Origin: Amylostereum areolatum
Taxonomy: Eukaryota > Basidiomycota > Agaricomycetes > Russulales > Stereaceae
Assembly: GCA_012932865.1 (NCBI GenBank)
Contig: SAXG01000144.1
Span: 1-55,018, forward strand
DNA length: 55,018 bases
Direction of reading: 5' to 3'
A model generated the notes under the pieces. It worked only from the letters and a program-made list of their open reading frames with translations, had not been told where the DNA came from and did not search any database. The position numbers and the translations under genes are program-made. How positions within the stretch are numbered: the first letter of the stretch is position 1; the number at the start of each line of letters is the position of its first letter. Of the stretch, positions 1-11,093 are shown in pieces.

Positions 1-1958
1 ACCGCCTGCCTACGATACGAAGTCGAAATGTAGTGGCGGAATAGTTCTGCTGGCGGGTAATTGCATGGTTGAATGGCGGTCTGTTCGTGTGTTGTCGCGT
101 CTGATATAGCTGTTCAGGTGATCGGAGAAAGGAAGGGTTTTGTAGTGACCCGCCGCTGGTCTTACTCAGGTGACCCCCGTCATCTGTACAACGAAATCCT
201 CGGCCGAGTGGATCATTACGCCTCGGTGAAGATCGATTCTTTCAAACAAGACTCGGGTGGTCTTGGCCTGATCATCACAGGCCAGCGCTCAGTGTATGTG
301 CGCTGGCGCTCCTCCGACCGAAAGCGTATCAATCGCCAAAACATATATTCTCTTCACCTAGGGAACCAAAGCAAACATCGATCGCGAAAGTGGATGCAAT
401 AATTTGACACCGAAAGAGCGTGTTCCGTTCGGTCAGTCGCAGCGCTCTCGGCGTGTAACCGAAGCAGTTTCCTCGGCCTTCTTGGACGCAAAACGAACAT
501 TGCGTGACAATATTCGGTGAAAGAGTCGATGTTAGATACGATCAGCGAAGCTTGAGCTTGCAACTTAGCATCTGTCTATGTAACTCGATCGACGTCCTCC
601 CCAAATTTTATTGTCCTCCCTTCTTGTGCGTGGGGACCTCGCACGCAGCCATCGAGACGTCCACGAAGGTCCCATAGTGCTGGCGTCGCGAAGTACTTCC
701 GGGGATACTGCTATTGGGAGCGTCAGGAGGAATGGTTCGTGCCCATCGAGATCAAAACGGACCTTTCCCAGGGACCCAAACATCGTCGGACAATTACCGT
801 CTCGTCTTCACAGACATGGGTCGCTATGGGGCCCGAATGAATTTGAGGTTAGGGTTGCTTCATTCAACATCGGCAGCTGGATCAAGATCGAGAAGACAAC
901 CAGCATAAGTTGGCCATGCACAGGTACTCCCTTCCCAGCGAGTAGCATCGGTTGGAATATTTATATGAGACAAGGCTTGACAAACAAGCCTTTCGAATGA
1001 AATTACCTGGCGACACACTTGTCCGTCCTAGTAGTTCCCCACCTGAGAAGGTTCTGGTATAGTGGGAATCGCACCACAAAGGGAGAAACATTCGAGATCC
1101 TCATTATCCGCTCCTGCCAATGCAGCTTTGGCCGATTTTCGTGCCTGTGCAGCGTGCGTGGACTGAAGGGTGGAGAAATAATCGCAGAAGCAGACTTGAG
1201 AGCGTTATAGATCCTGACAGGGAAAGTTGTCCACCAATGCAGTGCGCTTTCGGTAGTCCGGCGACGTGTAGCTGTATGGGACACGCTTGCTGGACAAAGT
1301 CTAGAAGGATGGTGTGACAACGACTGGATACGAAACCTCAACGAGGTAAACAGCTCCAGAACGCTTCTGCGGCAGCCCACTCATTCTCTGGATCCGACCC
1401 TGTACCTCTCGATGTTCCCCACAGCGGCCTGACCAAATGATGGTCCTCAGGAATTGATTCTCGGTGGGGGGGATCCATTATGCGACGACCCCCTTGTCAA
1501 CTGACGTTGGCCTTCCGCAAGGTATTTCCCATCTTGCAACCACGCTGCTTTGAGTTGCGAACTCGGTGGCATCATGATTGGTGGGTGGTGTGTCAGCCCG
1601 TTATTGTTGCGTTATTGTGTGGCAGAATCGGAGCCATTGGGTTGAGAAGTTGAACAAGACGCGTAGTCGGACAGGATTTTGGATGATCGGAAACGAAGGA
1701 GGGTGTGCTTTCCGGAGCCAAGCATGCCATGGACGTTGGAGACCAAGCAGCGACTGCAATCAGTTTCTCGTAGATTGACTTCGAACAGAATGTAAGTACT
1801 TACCTGAGTTACGTCGTATAAAGTACTTCGTCGGCAGTGAGGCCTGAGGGGCCGAGAATCCGGGCCGGTTTGCCAGACCACAACAAGTGTCAAGAGAGCA
1901 TATTCGTCGATCCATCTTCACTCGTCACTCAACCACCACCATATCCCGTTCTCACCCT
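1..1958. other. Intergenic or unassigned, no gene recognised
   Basis: Open frames here are short and overlap on both strands. None shows a recognisable domain or a convincing chain of exons. A gene cut by the window edge cannot be excluded. The last bases carry the Iwr1 promoter and leader. Confidence 0.5.
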
Positions 1959-4421
1959 ATGGAAGTAGATTTGCCCACACCCACGCCGCCGTACACAATC
2001 CTGCGCATCAAGCGCAAGCGCACGGATGAGCCATTAGATGCGCTACACCACCAGGCGATCCCTCAGCTTCATTCCGATATCACGCCCCTGAGTTTGAAGT
2101 TGGTGTGCCGATGGATGGAATCCAAAAATGTCAAGCGGATATCACGCTCAACGAATTCCCTTGGGCCCGAAGCTGAGGTTCTTTGGATTCAATCCAATAA
2201 TCTTACTAAGCTCATCAAGAATCGCTCGGCGGGTTGCTGGCTTAAATCGTGCTTATTGCGATCTTATCCTGATGTAGAAGGAAGAAAATCATGATATTTT
2301 CATTTGATAACTACAGAGTATATGGGGGCTGCTACGGGATATATGGAGAGGGATGACAGGTGAGAGAGGGTTACCTGGGATGCCAACAAAGCAGGTGGAC
2401 CAGACGGAGACCGAGATAAGACCAGGGAACCCAGTGAGCCAGGGGACAGAGAGCCAGGACCAGAGAGGAGCGCGAGCGGGACCAAGATCGCGAGCGAGGA
2501 CCAAGACCGCAAGCAAAAATCGAGAGACCGAGAGTAAAGTTCAAGACCACGAGCAAAGTTCAAGACCAGGAGTAAAGTTCAAGGCCGCGAGCGAAGGTGA
2601 GGACGACTGCCAGCGACAACAAGAGGGGCGCCGGAGCATGTGCAAATCCTGAATGCTGTCGCGAGGGCAGGTGGGCGGTAAGTGAATAGAACACGCACCA
2701 TGGTCCAGACTCTGGATGATGCCCACATGAGAGTGTCGAAGGGAGAGTCCATACCCAACCCTTCGTACATCCACGGAAACCCTGACGCGCCGTCCAAATC
2801 TCGGTACGTCGGAGTCGCCCATTACAGATGAGGGGTTATGGCCAGGTGAAGGACGGGGAGAAGAGAAGGACGTGGTGAGAGGAAACAAGGAGTCGAGGAT
2901 GACTTGGCGCGACGACGAAAATGAATACTGCTTACATAACCCGCGCTCGTCGCCGTCCATCGAGGACTCTGTGGGGATTGAAACTGAGAGGACAACCTGT
3001 ACTCACGCTGACTTGGGCGCGAAGCCGACTTTCTCGCAACGGATAATCGGAATGGCGCCGAGATTGAGGGGGTTGGATTGAAGCTGACACGATGCTAGCG
3101 TGAACCCTTGGTCACGCCATCAGACTCATCCGAATGGCCCCGCATAGAGTCATGCTGAGGCAACTGCTGGTGGTGTAGGTGCGTAACCTTTCACCGACGT
3201 CATCGCGGCTACGGTAACTAAATGGCGAGGGCAGTCATTGAATCTCGGGTGCGCAGGAAGAAATCCAAGGGAGGGGTCGATTTATTCCAGTTTGCGACAA
3301 CAGTCGAGCAAGACGCGTGGTCTGACGCCAAACGGACCCGAGATCTTCAGGTGAGTTCCGTTGTGGCCCTTCCATGCCAGTGGCCAATCGTGTGATTAAC
3401 TTGTGGTCTTAGGACAGGATATCTGCCCTGGCGCGAGAGCGAGCGAAAAAGTATGAACAAGAGCAACAGAAACTGCAACCCGCTGCTCTTCCCGTGTCCA
3501 CGCCTGTTTCTGTTCCCCGGGACGGAGCGGCTCGTCAATATACAATTATCCAAGAGGAGAAGTCCTCCAGGCGCTTTCCCACCGCACCGTGCGTTTATAT
3601 TCCTCACGCCACTCTCAACTTCTGATATATTTTATGTTGCAGTCCTAAGGTGTGGTCATCGACAGAGCTGGAGAAGGCCAAGTCCGATTTCAAGATGTAC
3701 GACGCGGTGCTCGCTTTAGACGCACCCGCGGCACCTGTCGACGAGGAGATGGAGAAGTTCCTGCCCATGTTGCAAGACTATCTCAAGAGTACGTCGCGTT
3801 TCCTCTCGTGATTCTTGGACTGACATCTTCCACAGTCCATGACATCGACCCGTCTTCCGGCCCGTCTTCTACTTCTATGACGTCGAGCACGTCGAACGAT
3901 CTCCCGGCCGCCGACCCTGTCCCTCCAACGGATGACCCAGACTATGTGTGGGATATCTTTTACCACCGCGCAGGGCTGGACAACGACGAGATCAAGGCGG
4001 TCAACATCGCTACTCTGTATGCCCTTCGATTGCATCTTCTCTCTGTCTCATTTCATCTTACGTATCATTGGTAACAGCACCGGGCTGCCTGCCTCATTCT
4101 CCGACCCGTACTCGTCTGACTCAGACACCGAACCGGAGGATGATGCTGACGAGGATTCGAATGGTACGCCTTCTATACTCCTTGCAACAGGGTAGACTCT
4201 GACGATCGCATAGCGGAGGAATTCTATAGGAACGACTATCCTGAAGACGAGGAGAGCGACTGGGACTCGGACAACGGCGGTGCGTCCTTTTCCCGTTCAT
4301 CCCCAGATTGCGACTGATGTCAGTGACGATCGCGTTTATAGATAGCTTCCACGAGCATTCGGACTATGACGACCTGTCACACCGCGATGATTTCAACAGT
4401 GGTGAGCATGACTGGAGGTGA
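1959..4421 (+). CDS. IWR1: Iwr1-like RNA polymerase II nuclear import factor, interrupted by a transposon
   Basis: Iwr1 binds assembled RNA polymerase II and carries it into the nucleus. Exon 1 (1959-2045) encodes a start typical of the family, with TILRIKRKRTDEPLDAL. Later exons are 3235-3350, 3413-3588, 3643-3788, 3836-4016, 4078-4163, 4214-4279 and 4342-4421. The core Iwr1 motif is in exons 5-7: YVWDIFYHRAGLDNDEIKAV, then TGLPASFSDPYSSDSD and an acidic stretch ending EEFYRNDYPEDEES. The protein ends GEHDWR. An insertion (2046-3175) separates DAL from base 3178 and the donor GTGCGT. Without it, exon 1 ends CTA G|GTGCGT and joins exon 2 as DAL-VIES, as expected for the family, giving about 312 aa. 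With it, translation enters transposon sequence and stops near 2294 unless a donor inside the insert is used. The identity is well supported; whether this allele makes protein is unknown. Confidence 0.85.
2046..3175. mobile_element. Non-autonomous TIR transposon with TA target duplication, inside Iwr1
   Basis: The left end reads CACCACCAGGCGATCCCTCA and the reverse complement of the right end reads CACCACCAGCAGTTGCCTCA. The first nine bases are identical and similarity continues to about 29 bp. Both sides are flanked by TA (2044-2045 and 3176-3177). Removing 1,130 bp plus one TA restores an exact Iwr1 exon/intron junction. No transposase-like frame lies inside, so it is non-autonomous. TA duplication fits Tc1/mariner-type or other TA-targeting elements; the family is not identified. 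Part of the interior is a purine-rich imperfect tandem array. Confidence 0.8.
2530..2600 (+). repeat. Imperfect tandem repeat inside the Iwr1 insertion
   Basis: About three units of 19-20 bp share the core AAGTTCAAG(A/G)C, separated by GAG(T/C)AAAG or CACGAGC-like spacers. Less regular GACC/GAGAG units lie just upstream, from about 2440. This looks like a small degenerate minisatellite inside the transposon. Confidence 0.6.
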
Positions 4422-4855
4422 CCTCAACAGCACATGCGTGTACTGTCCAGACCTGTACGGTCACGCTTTCTTCTATCTGGCTTCCTGGTTTCGCATATGG
4501 ACACTGCATGTAATATACCTCTGTCGACTACTTCTAATCCATGAAACAAATCGCCCTTGCGTGGCGAAGATATGGCAATGTGCTAGCATCTGCCGGCACG
4601 TGGTTCGCGGTGAAGGCGCACGCGCGTACGGCGCAGACATGCGGAGACACGCTGTCATCAAGAAAACCACTTGAAATTGCGACCCACATCGGAGCTCATA
4701 GAATATTCTCAATTACAATTCAAACGAAAGAAATTTACAATATGCACATGGAACAACCGGAGAGGGACAAGTAAGAGGAACTGTGTCCAGGAGAACTAGA
4801 GGTACATATGAGGAAGGAACTGAAGGTGACCGGTTGACCGCGTGCAGCATCCCCT
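4422..4855. other. Convergent 3' intergenic region
   Basis: This region lies between the ends of Iwr1 (plus) and tyrosinase (minus) and would hold both 3' UTRs. I see no other gene in it. Confidence 0.6.
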
Positions 4856-6394
4856 TTATTCGTAAACGTAACAGAGGATACCGGCGGTGGTGTTGAACAC
4901 ATCCTGGATTGTTGATTCCGTGAAGAGGCCATCCGCAGGCAAGATGGACGACATCTGAATGCGATCCACATCAGTACTTGACGCCCAGAGCATGAGGAAA
5001 ATACGTACGTTCAGGAAGGGCGGCGCGCCGTTGGGGTACTCCGCGTTGTAGGTCGCGTTTTCGAGAGCCTGGACGGAGCCGCCCTTGAACGCTACGGCGT
5101 TGGCGGTATTGGCTTGCTGCCAGTCGTACCATACTTTGTCAACCATGGCGTGATGCATCCAGAAGAGCGGTTCTGCATGTAGATAGGGATAAGGGTGAGT
5201 ATTTGAGATTGAGCATTAAAAATGAGGCACGCACCGTTGGCCGAGAAGGTTGGGCCATTGGTGCAGTTAGAAGGGGCTGAGGAGGGGCAATCACCACCGA
5301 GATCGCTGTAAACCGTATATGTTTTTAGTCTTTGGTATGCAAAACGAGAGTCCTACCCTCCCATGATCAAATGCACGCTGCCGTGTGCGCCCTATATGTT
5401 GGATCTTGTTGTTAGTCACAAACACATCTTCGGTCGAAAAAAAGAAAAAAAAACTCGCCTCCCAGCCCTCAAAGTACGTTTGGAACCCTTTGTAGTCGCC
5501 GACAAATCCGTTTACCATCTTCGACACCTCCGCCGCCGTGAAGCTGGTGTTGGCGATCTTGGCGGGCTCGGTGAAGAACTGTGGGTCGAGGCCGAGGTAG
5601 GGCTGAAGTGTGAGGTTGCGGCGAAGAATGTGCGGGGAAGGATAGGTGAGATGGAAATCGGAGAAGGCGCCGTCTGGGACAGAGAAGTCCTTGTTTGGAT
5701 CGCCAAATCCACCAAGCCCACTCGTAGGGTCAGAGTCGGCCCAGAAATCGGACTCAAAAAAGTGCGGGGCGTCTAGATTATCGGGCTGTGAACAGACAGC
5801 CACGAAAGACGCGAACAAAAAATGTACCGATACTCCAGTCCCAGTAGGGGGAAGACCCGGTGTACCCGCATTTTTCCTTTAGCGCGCCCTCATAGACGGC
5901 TACATACCAGCGGTGCCAGGGAAGGAATAGGCCAGTGTTGTGAATCTATTGGAACCATATGAGCTGATCATCGGCGCTGTTGCAGCTGTAAATGCAGCGT
6001 ACCCTGGTGTTCAGATCCATATGAACATATACGAAGTCTAGATATGATATTGAGCCTTATGACCATGGAGAACTGGATGGTAGGACGCCTACCGTCGTAG
6101 TAGGATCCCGAAGCGTTGACGCCAGGAATATTGGAAATGGACGGGTCTACGCTTGGGGTGAGCGCGTCGTCGTGCGGAAGGCCGTTCAAACACTGGTAAG
6201 CGATGTGTCAGTCATGTCCCCACGAATCGAGAGTTAGTACGACCAACTTTGACAGCAGAGATCCACGCAGATTTCTCGTCTGTGGTGAACTGACGCCACT
6301 CCCGGCGAACGGTGGGAGAAGTGCATGCTGCGTAAGAGGATATAGCGTAGAGCCCGAGGGCGAGGAGGGAAGAGGCCACGCTGGAAAGGCGCAT
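4856..6394 (-). CDS. Secreted tyrosinase (type-3 copper oxidase)
   Basis: Tyrosinases oxidise monophenols and diphenols to quinones, as in melanin formation. Nine exons read on the minus strand: 6394-6248, 6192-6093, 6037-6003, 5945-5828, 5772-5459, 5391-5357, 5305-5235, 5172-5009 and 4954-4856, giving about 360 aa. The N-terminus is a clear signal peptide (MRLSSVASSLLALGLYAISS) cut near AAC. The copper A site is YVHMD ... IHNTGLFLPWHRW. The copper B site is AHGSVHLIMGG followed by LFWMHHAMVDKVWYDW. The protein ends shortly after the catalytic domain, so it lacks the C-terminal lid of the long mushroom tyrosinases and resembles the short secreted group. Intron 5 appears to start with GC (GAG|GCGAGT) and end TATAG; the first intron starts GTTGGT. 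Several N-glycosylation sequons (NLT, NTS, NTT) fit secretion. Confidence 0.9.
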
Positions 6395-9300
6395 CCTAGA
6401 AGAGATGGGGGGAAGGGAAACAGAGGAATCGCCCGCTGGTTAGAAGTAGACGAAAGAGAGTGCCTCTTATATATGCGTTCCAGCACAAGTCGGAAAGCGC
6501 GCGTTCATCAACCGTCCGACCGTCGGCGTGGATTTCACCAGTCACCCGGGGGCTTTGGTGGATGCTGTATCGAGATGCCTCGCATGACCATAAGCAAAGC
6601 GCTATCGCACAGCCAATTTATTTCACAAGTTGGACGTCACCACCATGCTGGTCAGGCCTCAGGACCGGCTCATCCATGGGCTCTGGACCCACATGCAACT
6701 ATATAACGAATGAGTCCATGCTTAAGGTTAGTCAGTAAGGGGAGATATCGACATCAACGCAGGAACGAAAAGACCAGCTCACAACAATTCGTGACTTGGT
6801 GGATACTAGGAGTCTCAGCGCGAACACGAGACCAAAGTTCGCACCAAACGAAGCTACTGTACCACAAACTTCGATTCGGAGATTAGGAAAGAAACTCCAT
6901 ATTAATGCAAGTACACGCACATTTACCGGCGATCGTGTCGTCATCTTCGTGAAGAAGTTGAACGTTGAAGCTTGAAGTACGGCATTCTGCACGCGATGCG
7001 AGCACTCGGATGTCTAAACTTATGTCGTACCCACGGTCAACAGAGCAATGATGCAGAATGATGCGGGGTCTCGCCTCGGCAACAGATACATATGGGAAAG
7101 CGAATCGGAATGCCGAAATATGTCACCGAGCAGCCCCAGCGTTTCCCGGAGTTTCCCATATTGGACCGCGACGAGCCGATCCGGATTCCGAGGTCGATCA
7201 ATGTTCCAGGGGGCTGGATACAGCCAATTTGCCTCACACGATGCAGCGGAGGAGGCGACATGACGGACGCCGCAGGCCTTGCCGTCATCTACAGTCATTC
7301 TGTGGAGCAAGTTTTTAGGGACATAAACTATCAATCTATCCACGTACCTCACAAGATATCTCCGTCGTAGGTCGCAGAGGATGAGCCGACGTTTTAGGAG
7401 GTCGAAACGCCTTGAAATCTGGCTGACTGTGTATGCATTCTATCCAACTCGTGGCTCGAAAAATGCCATACTTACAGGTACTGGATTCTGAGGGGACACG
7501 ATGTCAGGTCGACGCAAAGGCACAAAAAAGAATTGACCTTTTGGATACTAGCAGAATAGCCCTGCACTGTGCAGAAATGCAGATCCTGGCGTCGTACTTG
7601 CCCGGAGCGGCAGGGTATGTATCGGACCCGGCATCCTATTGCATCCGAGTCAGTCCAATTCCGCCGCCGTGCATCTTCCGAGCATGCCTTCTCTCCGCCT
7701 TGAGCAGTTTCTTCCTATTCTCCAGGTAGGGAACGGTTGAATAGGTATCTTAAATCCTACCACTGTGAAAATATCTGCATGTTAAGTATCAGAGTGGTGG
7801 GTGGGCGTAGTGGGGGCAATGATGGCTTTGAAGGTCGACGTCCTCATTGCTGCGCGGACTCGGGGATGTGTACGTTCTAAAGGAGCTTGCACTGCGAGCC
7901 ATACCCAGTGCATTTCCCATCAAATTGACTCCTGAATCTGTCGTCGTAGGTCTAAATGTTCCGAAGACACGATCAGTCGATACGCAGAGAAGATTGGGGC
8001 TGTCGGGACTCGGGCGGCGGTACAGCACCAAGCCAAAGAGATAAGGATGGGGAAGTTCACCGCTAGAACGCGGACATCGCGGGAAGAACCACGTCTAAGA
8101 GCAGCTGTCCAGTCAGCGTTAGGAGGCCGTGAAGAACCTGAAGAGACGCAGGGTGAATGCCACTGAATGGAGAGTGATATCATCGACTTGGCCGTGGCAC
8201 AGGCTCCGAGCCTGTGTGCGATTCGGCCGAAAGTTTGGTCCTGATTGTACACTGATCACGTGGCGCTCCGCTGCGTTCTCTGAGGTTTGCTCGGCTCCGG
8301 TTTTGCCAAGTCTAACTTCGAGCCTCGACAGCCTCCCACCAGATTCCAGACTCGACGACTCTTCTAAACGCCCTCGACCAATAGAACTCGCTCGTATGTA
8401 TATGATGATTTTTGCACCAGTTGCGCAGGTATTGATAGGTACTTTCAAGTTGATCCGATGTCTAAGTACTTATATGACATACGTACTACTTGCCGGTGAC
8501 AGACGTCGAAGAAATGCCCTTTCAACTTTCAAGCCATCTATGTAGGGTCCGGGCTCTTCTGCTATAGGTCCATATAGGGCATCAAGCTGCGCAATTTTCA
8601 ACGTAATCTTGAGCTGCGCCGACTGGTTAAAGGCTCTTCTGTAGTCGGAACTTGTTGATAGGACCATGCACTTGGTATTGTCCGACGAATCGCGGTCGGT
8701 GCCACGTTCACCGCACGTTCCTTCGCATATCCAATCAGCAAGTTCCCGTTTTCAAGAGACAGAACGCGCGCCCGTGGTTCTTCTCCTTCTAGCATCTTTC
8801 CCGGGTCCGAGTCAGTCTCGCTCACTGTACTACTACGCCACCAACCTCTCTTGCCAGTTGGTTCCCGCGATCGTCTCACTCTAGATCTCGAGTTTCACAC
8901 CCACAGATCAACGAATATGCTGAAATGGCGGAGGACTGTTATGGAATGGGAGCGCGAGTCTGTAACGGAGAAGAATGATATGGCGAACGACGGCTGTGTC
9001 ACGCTCGCGACCACGACCAACATGATGTTCCACTTACAGTGCGGTTCTCCGTCGAGTTCCCGGTAGGTCCTCATCTTATCAGAACTTAGGAGGGTTGCAC
9101 TCTAACGATAAACTCGATAGCTTACAAGGCTTCATCGTCTTGTACTTCCCCCGCAACCTTTTTACGTAAAACACAGGCCGGGAGCAATGACATGCTCTGT
9201 CCAAGCAGCGCCTCAAGATACTGTGGTACTTTTTTTCCAAATTTATCATAGTACGCCATTGATGTGATACGCCTTCAGAACAAGTGACAAGGTCATGGGA

Positions 9301-9687
9301 TGGACCCTCATCCTCCCTCATAGCCTCAGTCACGCCCTACGACGAGGCTACACACATGACGACGACTACCGACACCAGCAAATATAGATTCTATAATGGT
9401 CTACAGCGTCTGTGGGCCTTCGATTTCTTCGTAGCTCTCTGTCCTCTGCAGTGGCGAGCGACCCCGAAGTATTCATTGAAGCCGTCCTCGACCGTGCCAT
9501 CCTCGTTCTTGGCCCCAAATAACGGTACTGTACTCCTCCGAGTCATTTCTAATGACATTACGGCCCCGCTAGCAGGTCTTCTGACCATCACCGTCCCTCA
9601 CGAGCAGAGCACGTATAAAAGCCCAGCCCCGCCGGTGGCATCGCTCGTCCGCCATTCCTCGGCCATTCTTTCTTATCGCTCACCACC
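6395..9687. other. 3.3 kb without a recognisable gene
   Basis: Open frames on both strands are at most about 140 codons, overlap, and show no domain or convincing exon chain. The left edge holds the tyrosinase promoter, the right edge the dehydrogenase promoter. It could contain decayed transposon sequence or a non-coding RNA, but I see no positive signal. Confidence 0.5.
9614..9620 (+). promoter_or_regulatory. TATA box of the short-chain dehydrogenase gene
   Basis: TATAAAA lies 74 bp upstream of the ATG at 9688, with pyrimidine-rich sequence in between, a normal arrangement for a fungal core promoter. Confidence 0.65.
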
Positions 9688-10779
9688 ATGACTTCAGAAA
9701 CGTCTACCCCCTCTCTTATAGGTCTGGCGGCGGCCCTTGCCGCGCGTGCAGACACGTCTATTACGATTAAACCTCAGATCTTCAACGAGTTTTCGCAAAA
9801 GGACCGAGTCGCATTAGTAACGGGAGCCAACCGCGGCCTCGGACTGGAGAGTGCGCTCGTGCTGCTCGAGGCAGGGGCACGGGCGGTTTATTGTGTGGAC
9901 CTCCCCAAGACACCCGGCGAGGAATGGACGGCGGTGAAGGCCTATGTGGACAAAATGGGTACCGGAGGGAGGATCGAGTATCTGAATGCGGACGTGACGG
10001 ACCAGCAGACGATGTGGGATATTGGGAAGACGATTGGTGATAAGGAAGGACGGCTGGATGTGTGTGTCGCAGCGGCGGGTATCGCGAGCTCCGGTGACTC
10101 GTGCTTGGACTATACCGCGGACGACTTCAGGAAGGTGCGTGGCGCGTCGGTTCTATCTACGGGGACTGACGGATACGCATTGCGAAACAGCCTTTCAGAG
10201 TCAACACCGACGGCGTCGTGTTCACCGCGCAGTCGGCGGGAAGGCAGATGGTTCGGTTCGGTACGGGCGGGAGCATCATCCTCATCGCGTCCATCGCTGG
10301 CAGCGTCGCATTCGATGTAAGCAGCCTGGCTGGTCTCTTTGGGTCGTGCTGACGGAGCTGAGGATAGGGCACGTTAACCTTCGCGTACAGCGCGAGCAAG
10401 GGCGCAGTTTTACAAGTAGGACGAAGCATGGCGTGCGAGCTCGCGCCGAAGGGGATCAGGGTTAACACCGTTTCTCCCGGATTCACTACCACGGCGTTCG
10501 TCTGCTCATCCGTCGCTGTTACCAAGCGTTTGCTAATATATTTGCAGGCTGACGGCTGCGCCGACCGAGGTTCACGATCTGTGGAGCTCGCAGGCTCCTT
10601 TGAAACGGCTGGCCCGGTCGTCAGAAATGCGGGGCGTGGTCGCGTGGTTGGCTTCGGACGCGTCGACATTTTGCACGGGCAGCGAGTACGTTTCCTTCAA
10701 ACCCTTCGTATGATCTATGCGTCCTAACGGTGCCCTGTGATGTAGTATAAAGGTTGATGGTGGCTACACTTCGTGGTAG
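9688..10779 (+). CDS. Short-chain dehydrogenase/reductase (polyol dehydrogenase-like)
   Basis: This is a classical NAD(P)-dependent SDR that oxidises or reduces an alcohol/carbonyl pair. Exons are 9688-10134, 10191-10316, 10368-10495, 10548-10685 and 10746-10779, giving about 290 aa, the usual length for the group. The dinucleotide-binding motif is VALVTGANRGLGLE (about residues 41-54). The catalytic Ser region is IASIAGS and the active-site pair is YSASKGA (Y...K). A C-terminal VDGGYTSW is typical. The sequence pattern, with PKGIRVNTVSPG and DASTFCTGS, resembles fungal mannitol, arabinitol or sorbose-type reductases (SOU2-like). The exact substrate cannot be read from sequence. A TATA box lies 74 bp upstream of the start. 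Confidence 0.88.
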
Positions 10780-11011
10780 ATATATTGAAAGGTGTATGTA
10801 TTGTGTAACATGTGTTCACTCTGACGAGTCCGAGACTCGTCACTCGAGGACGAGTTGAAATTTGATTCTGGAAAGTAATAAACGTCCAAACTTCCAACTT
10901 CCGAGCTCGAGTTGGAAGTTCGGAACAGGAACTTGGAACTTTGGATTCTTGGAAGCTCTGGAGTCTGGAATGATGAATTGATGAATCCTGATGCCCGGGC
11001 CAAAAATGTAT
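10780..11011. other. Short intergenic region with hairpins
   Basis: This region lies between the dehydrogenase stop and the tRNA gene. It holds inverted repeats built from GAGT/ACTC and CTTCCAACTT units. The tRNA terminator should lie on its left side, but I did not find a long T run on the minus strand. Confidence 0.4.
10889..10920. repeat. Perfect 11-bp inverted repeat (hairpin)
   Basis: AACTTCCAACT at 10889-10899 and its exact reverse complement at 10910-10920 enclose a 10-bp loop. It lies downstream of the dehydrogenase stop. A smaller 7-bp hairpin (GACGAGT/ACTCGTC) lies near 10825. Function is unknown; a transcript-end structure or an insertion footprint are both possible. Confidence 0.6.
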
Positions 11012-11093
11012 TTCGGATACGGGGAATCGAACCCCGAGCTGCCGCGATACTCTCGATGAGAGGCGGCAATGTTAACCGTTACACCATATCCGA
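11012..11093 (-). tRNA. tRNA-Glu (anticodon CTC) with a 10-nt intron
   Basis: Read on the minus strand, the acceptor arm TCGGATA pairs perfectly with TATCCGA and is followed by discriminator A. The D arm is GTGT AACGGTTA ACAT. The anticodon stem GCCGC/GCGGC encloses a loop with T33, anticodon CTC and A37. A 10-nt insert follows position 37, the standard place for nuclear tRNA introns. The T arm is CGGGG TTCGATT CCCCG. Without the intron the tRNA is 72 nt, normal for Glu. The intron contains GAGAG, able to pair with CTCTC around the anticodon, as expected for the splicing endonuclease substrate. Confidence 0.93.
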
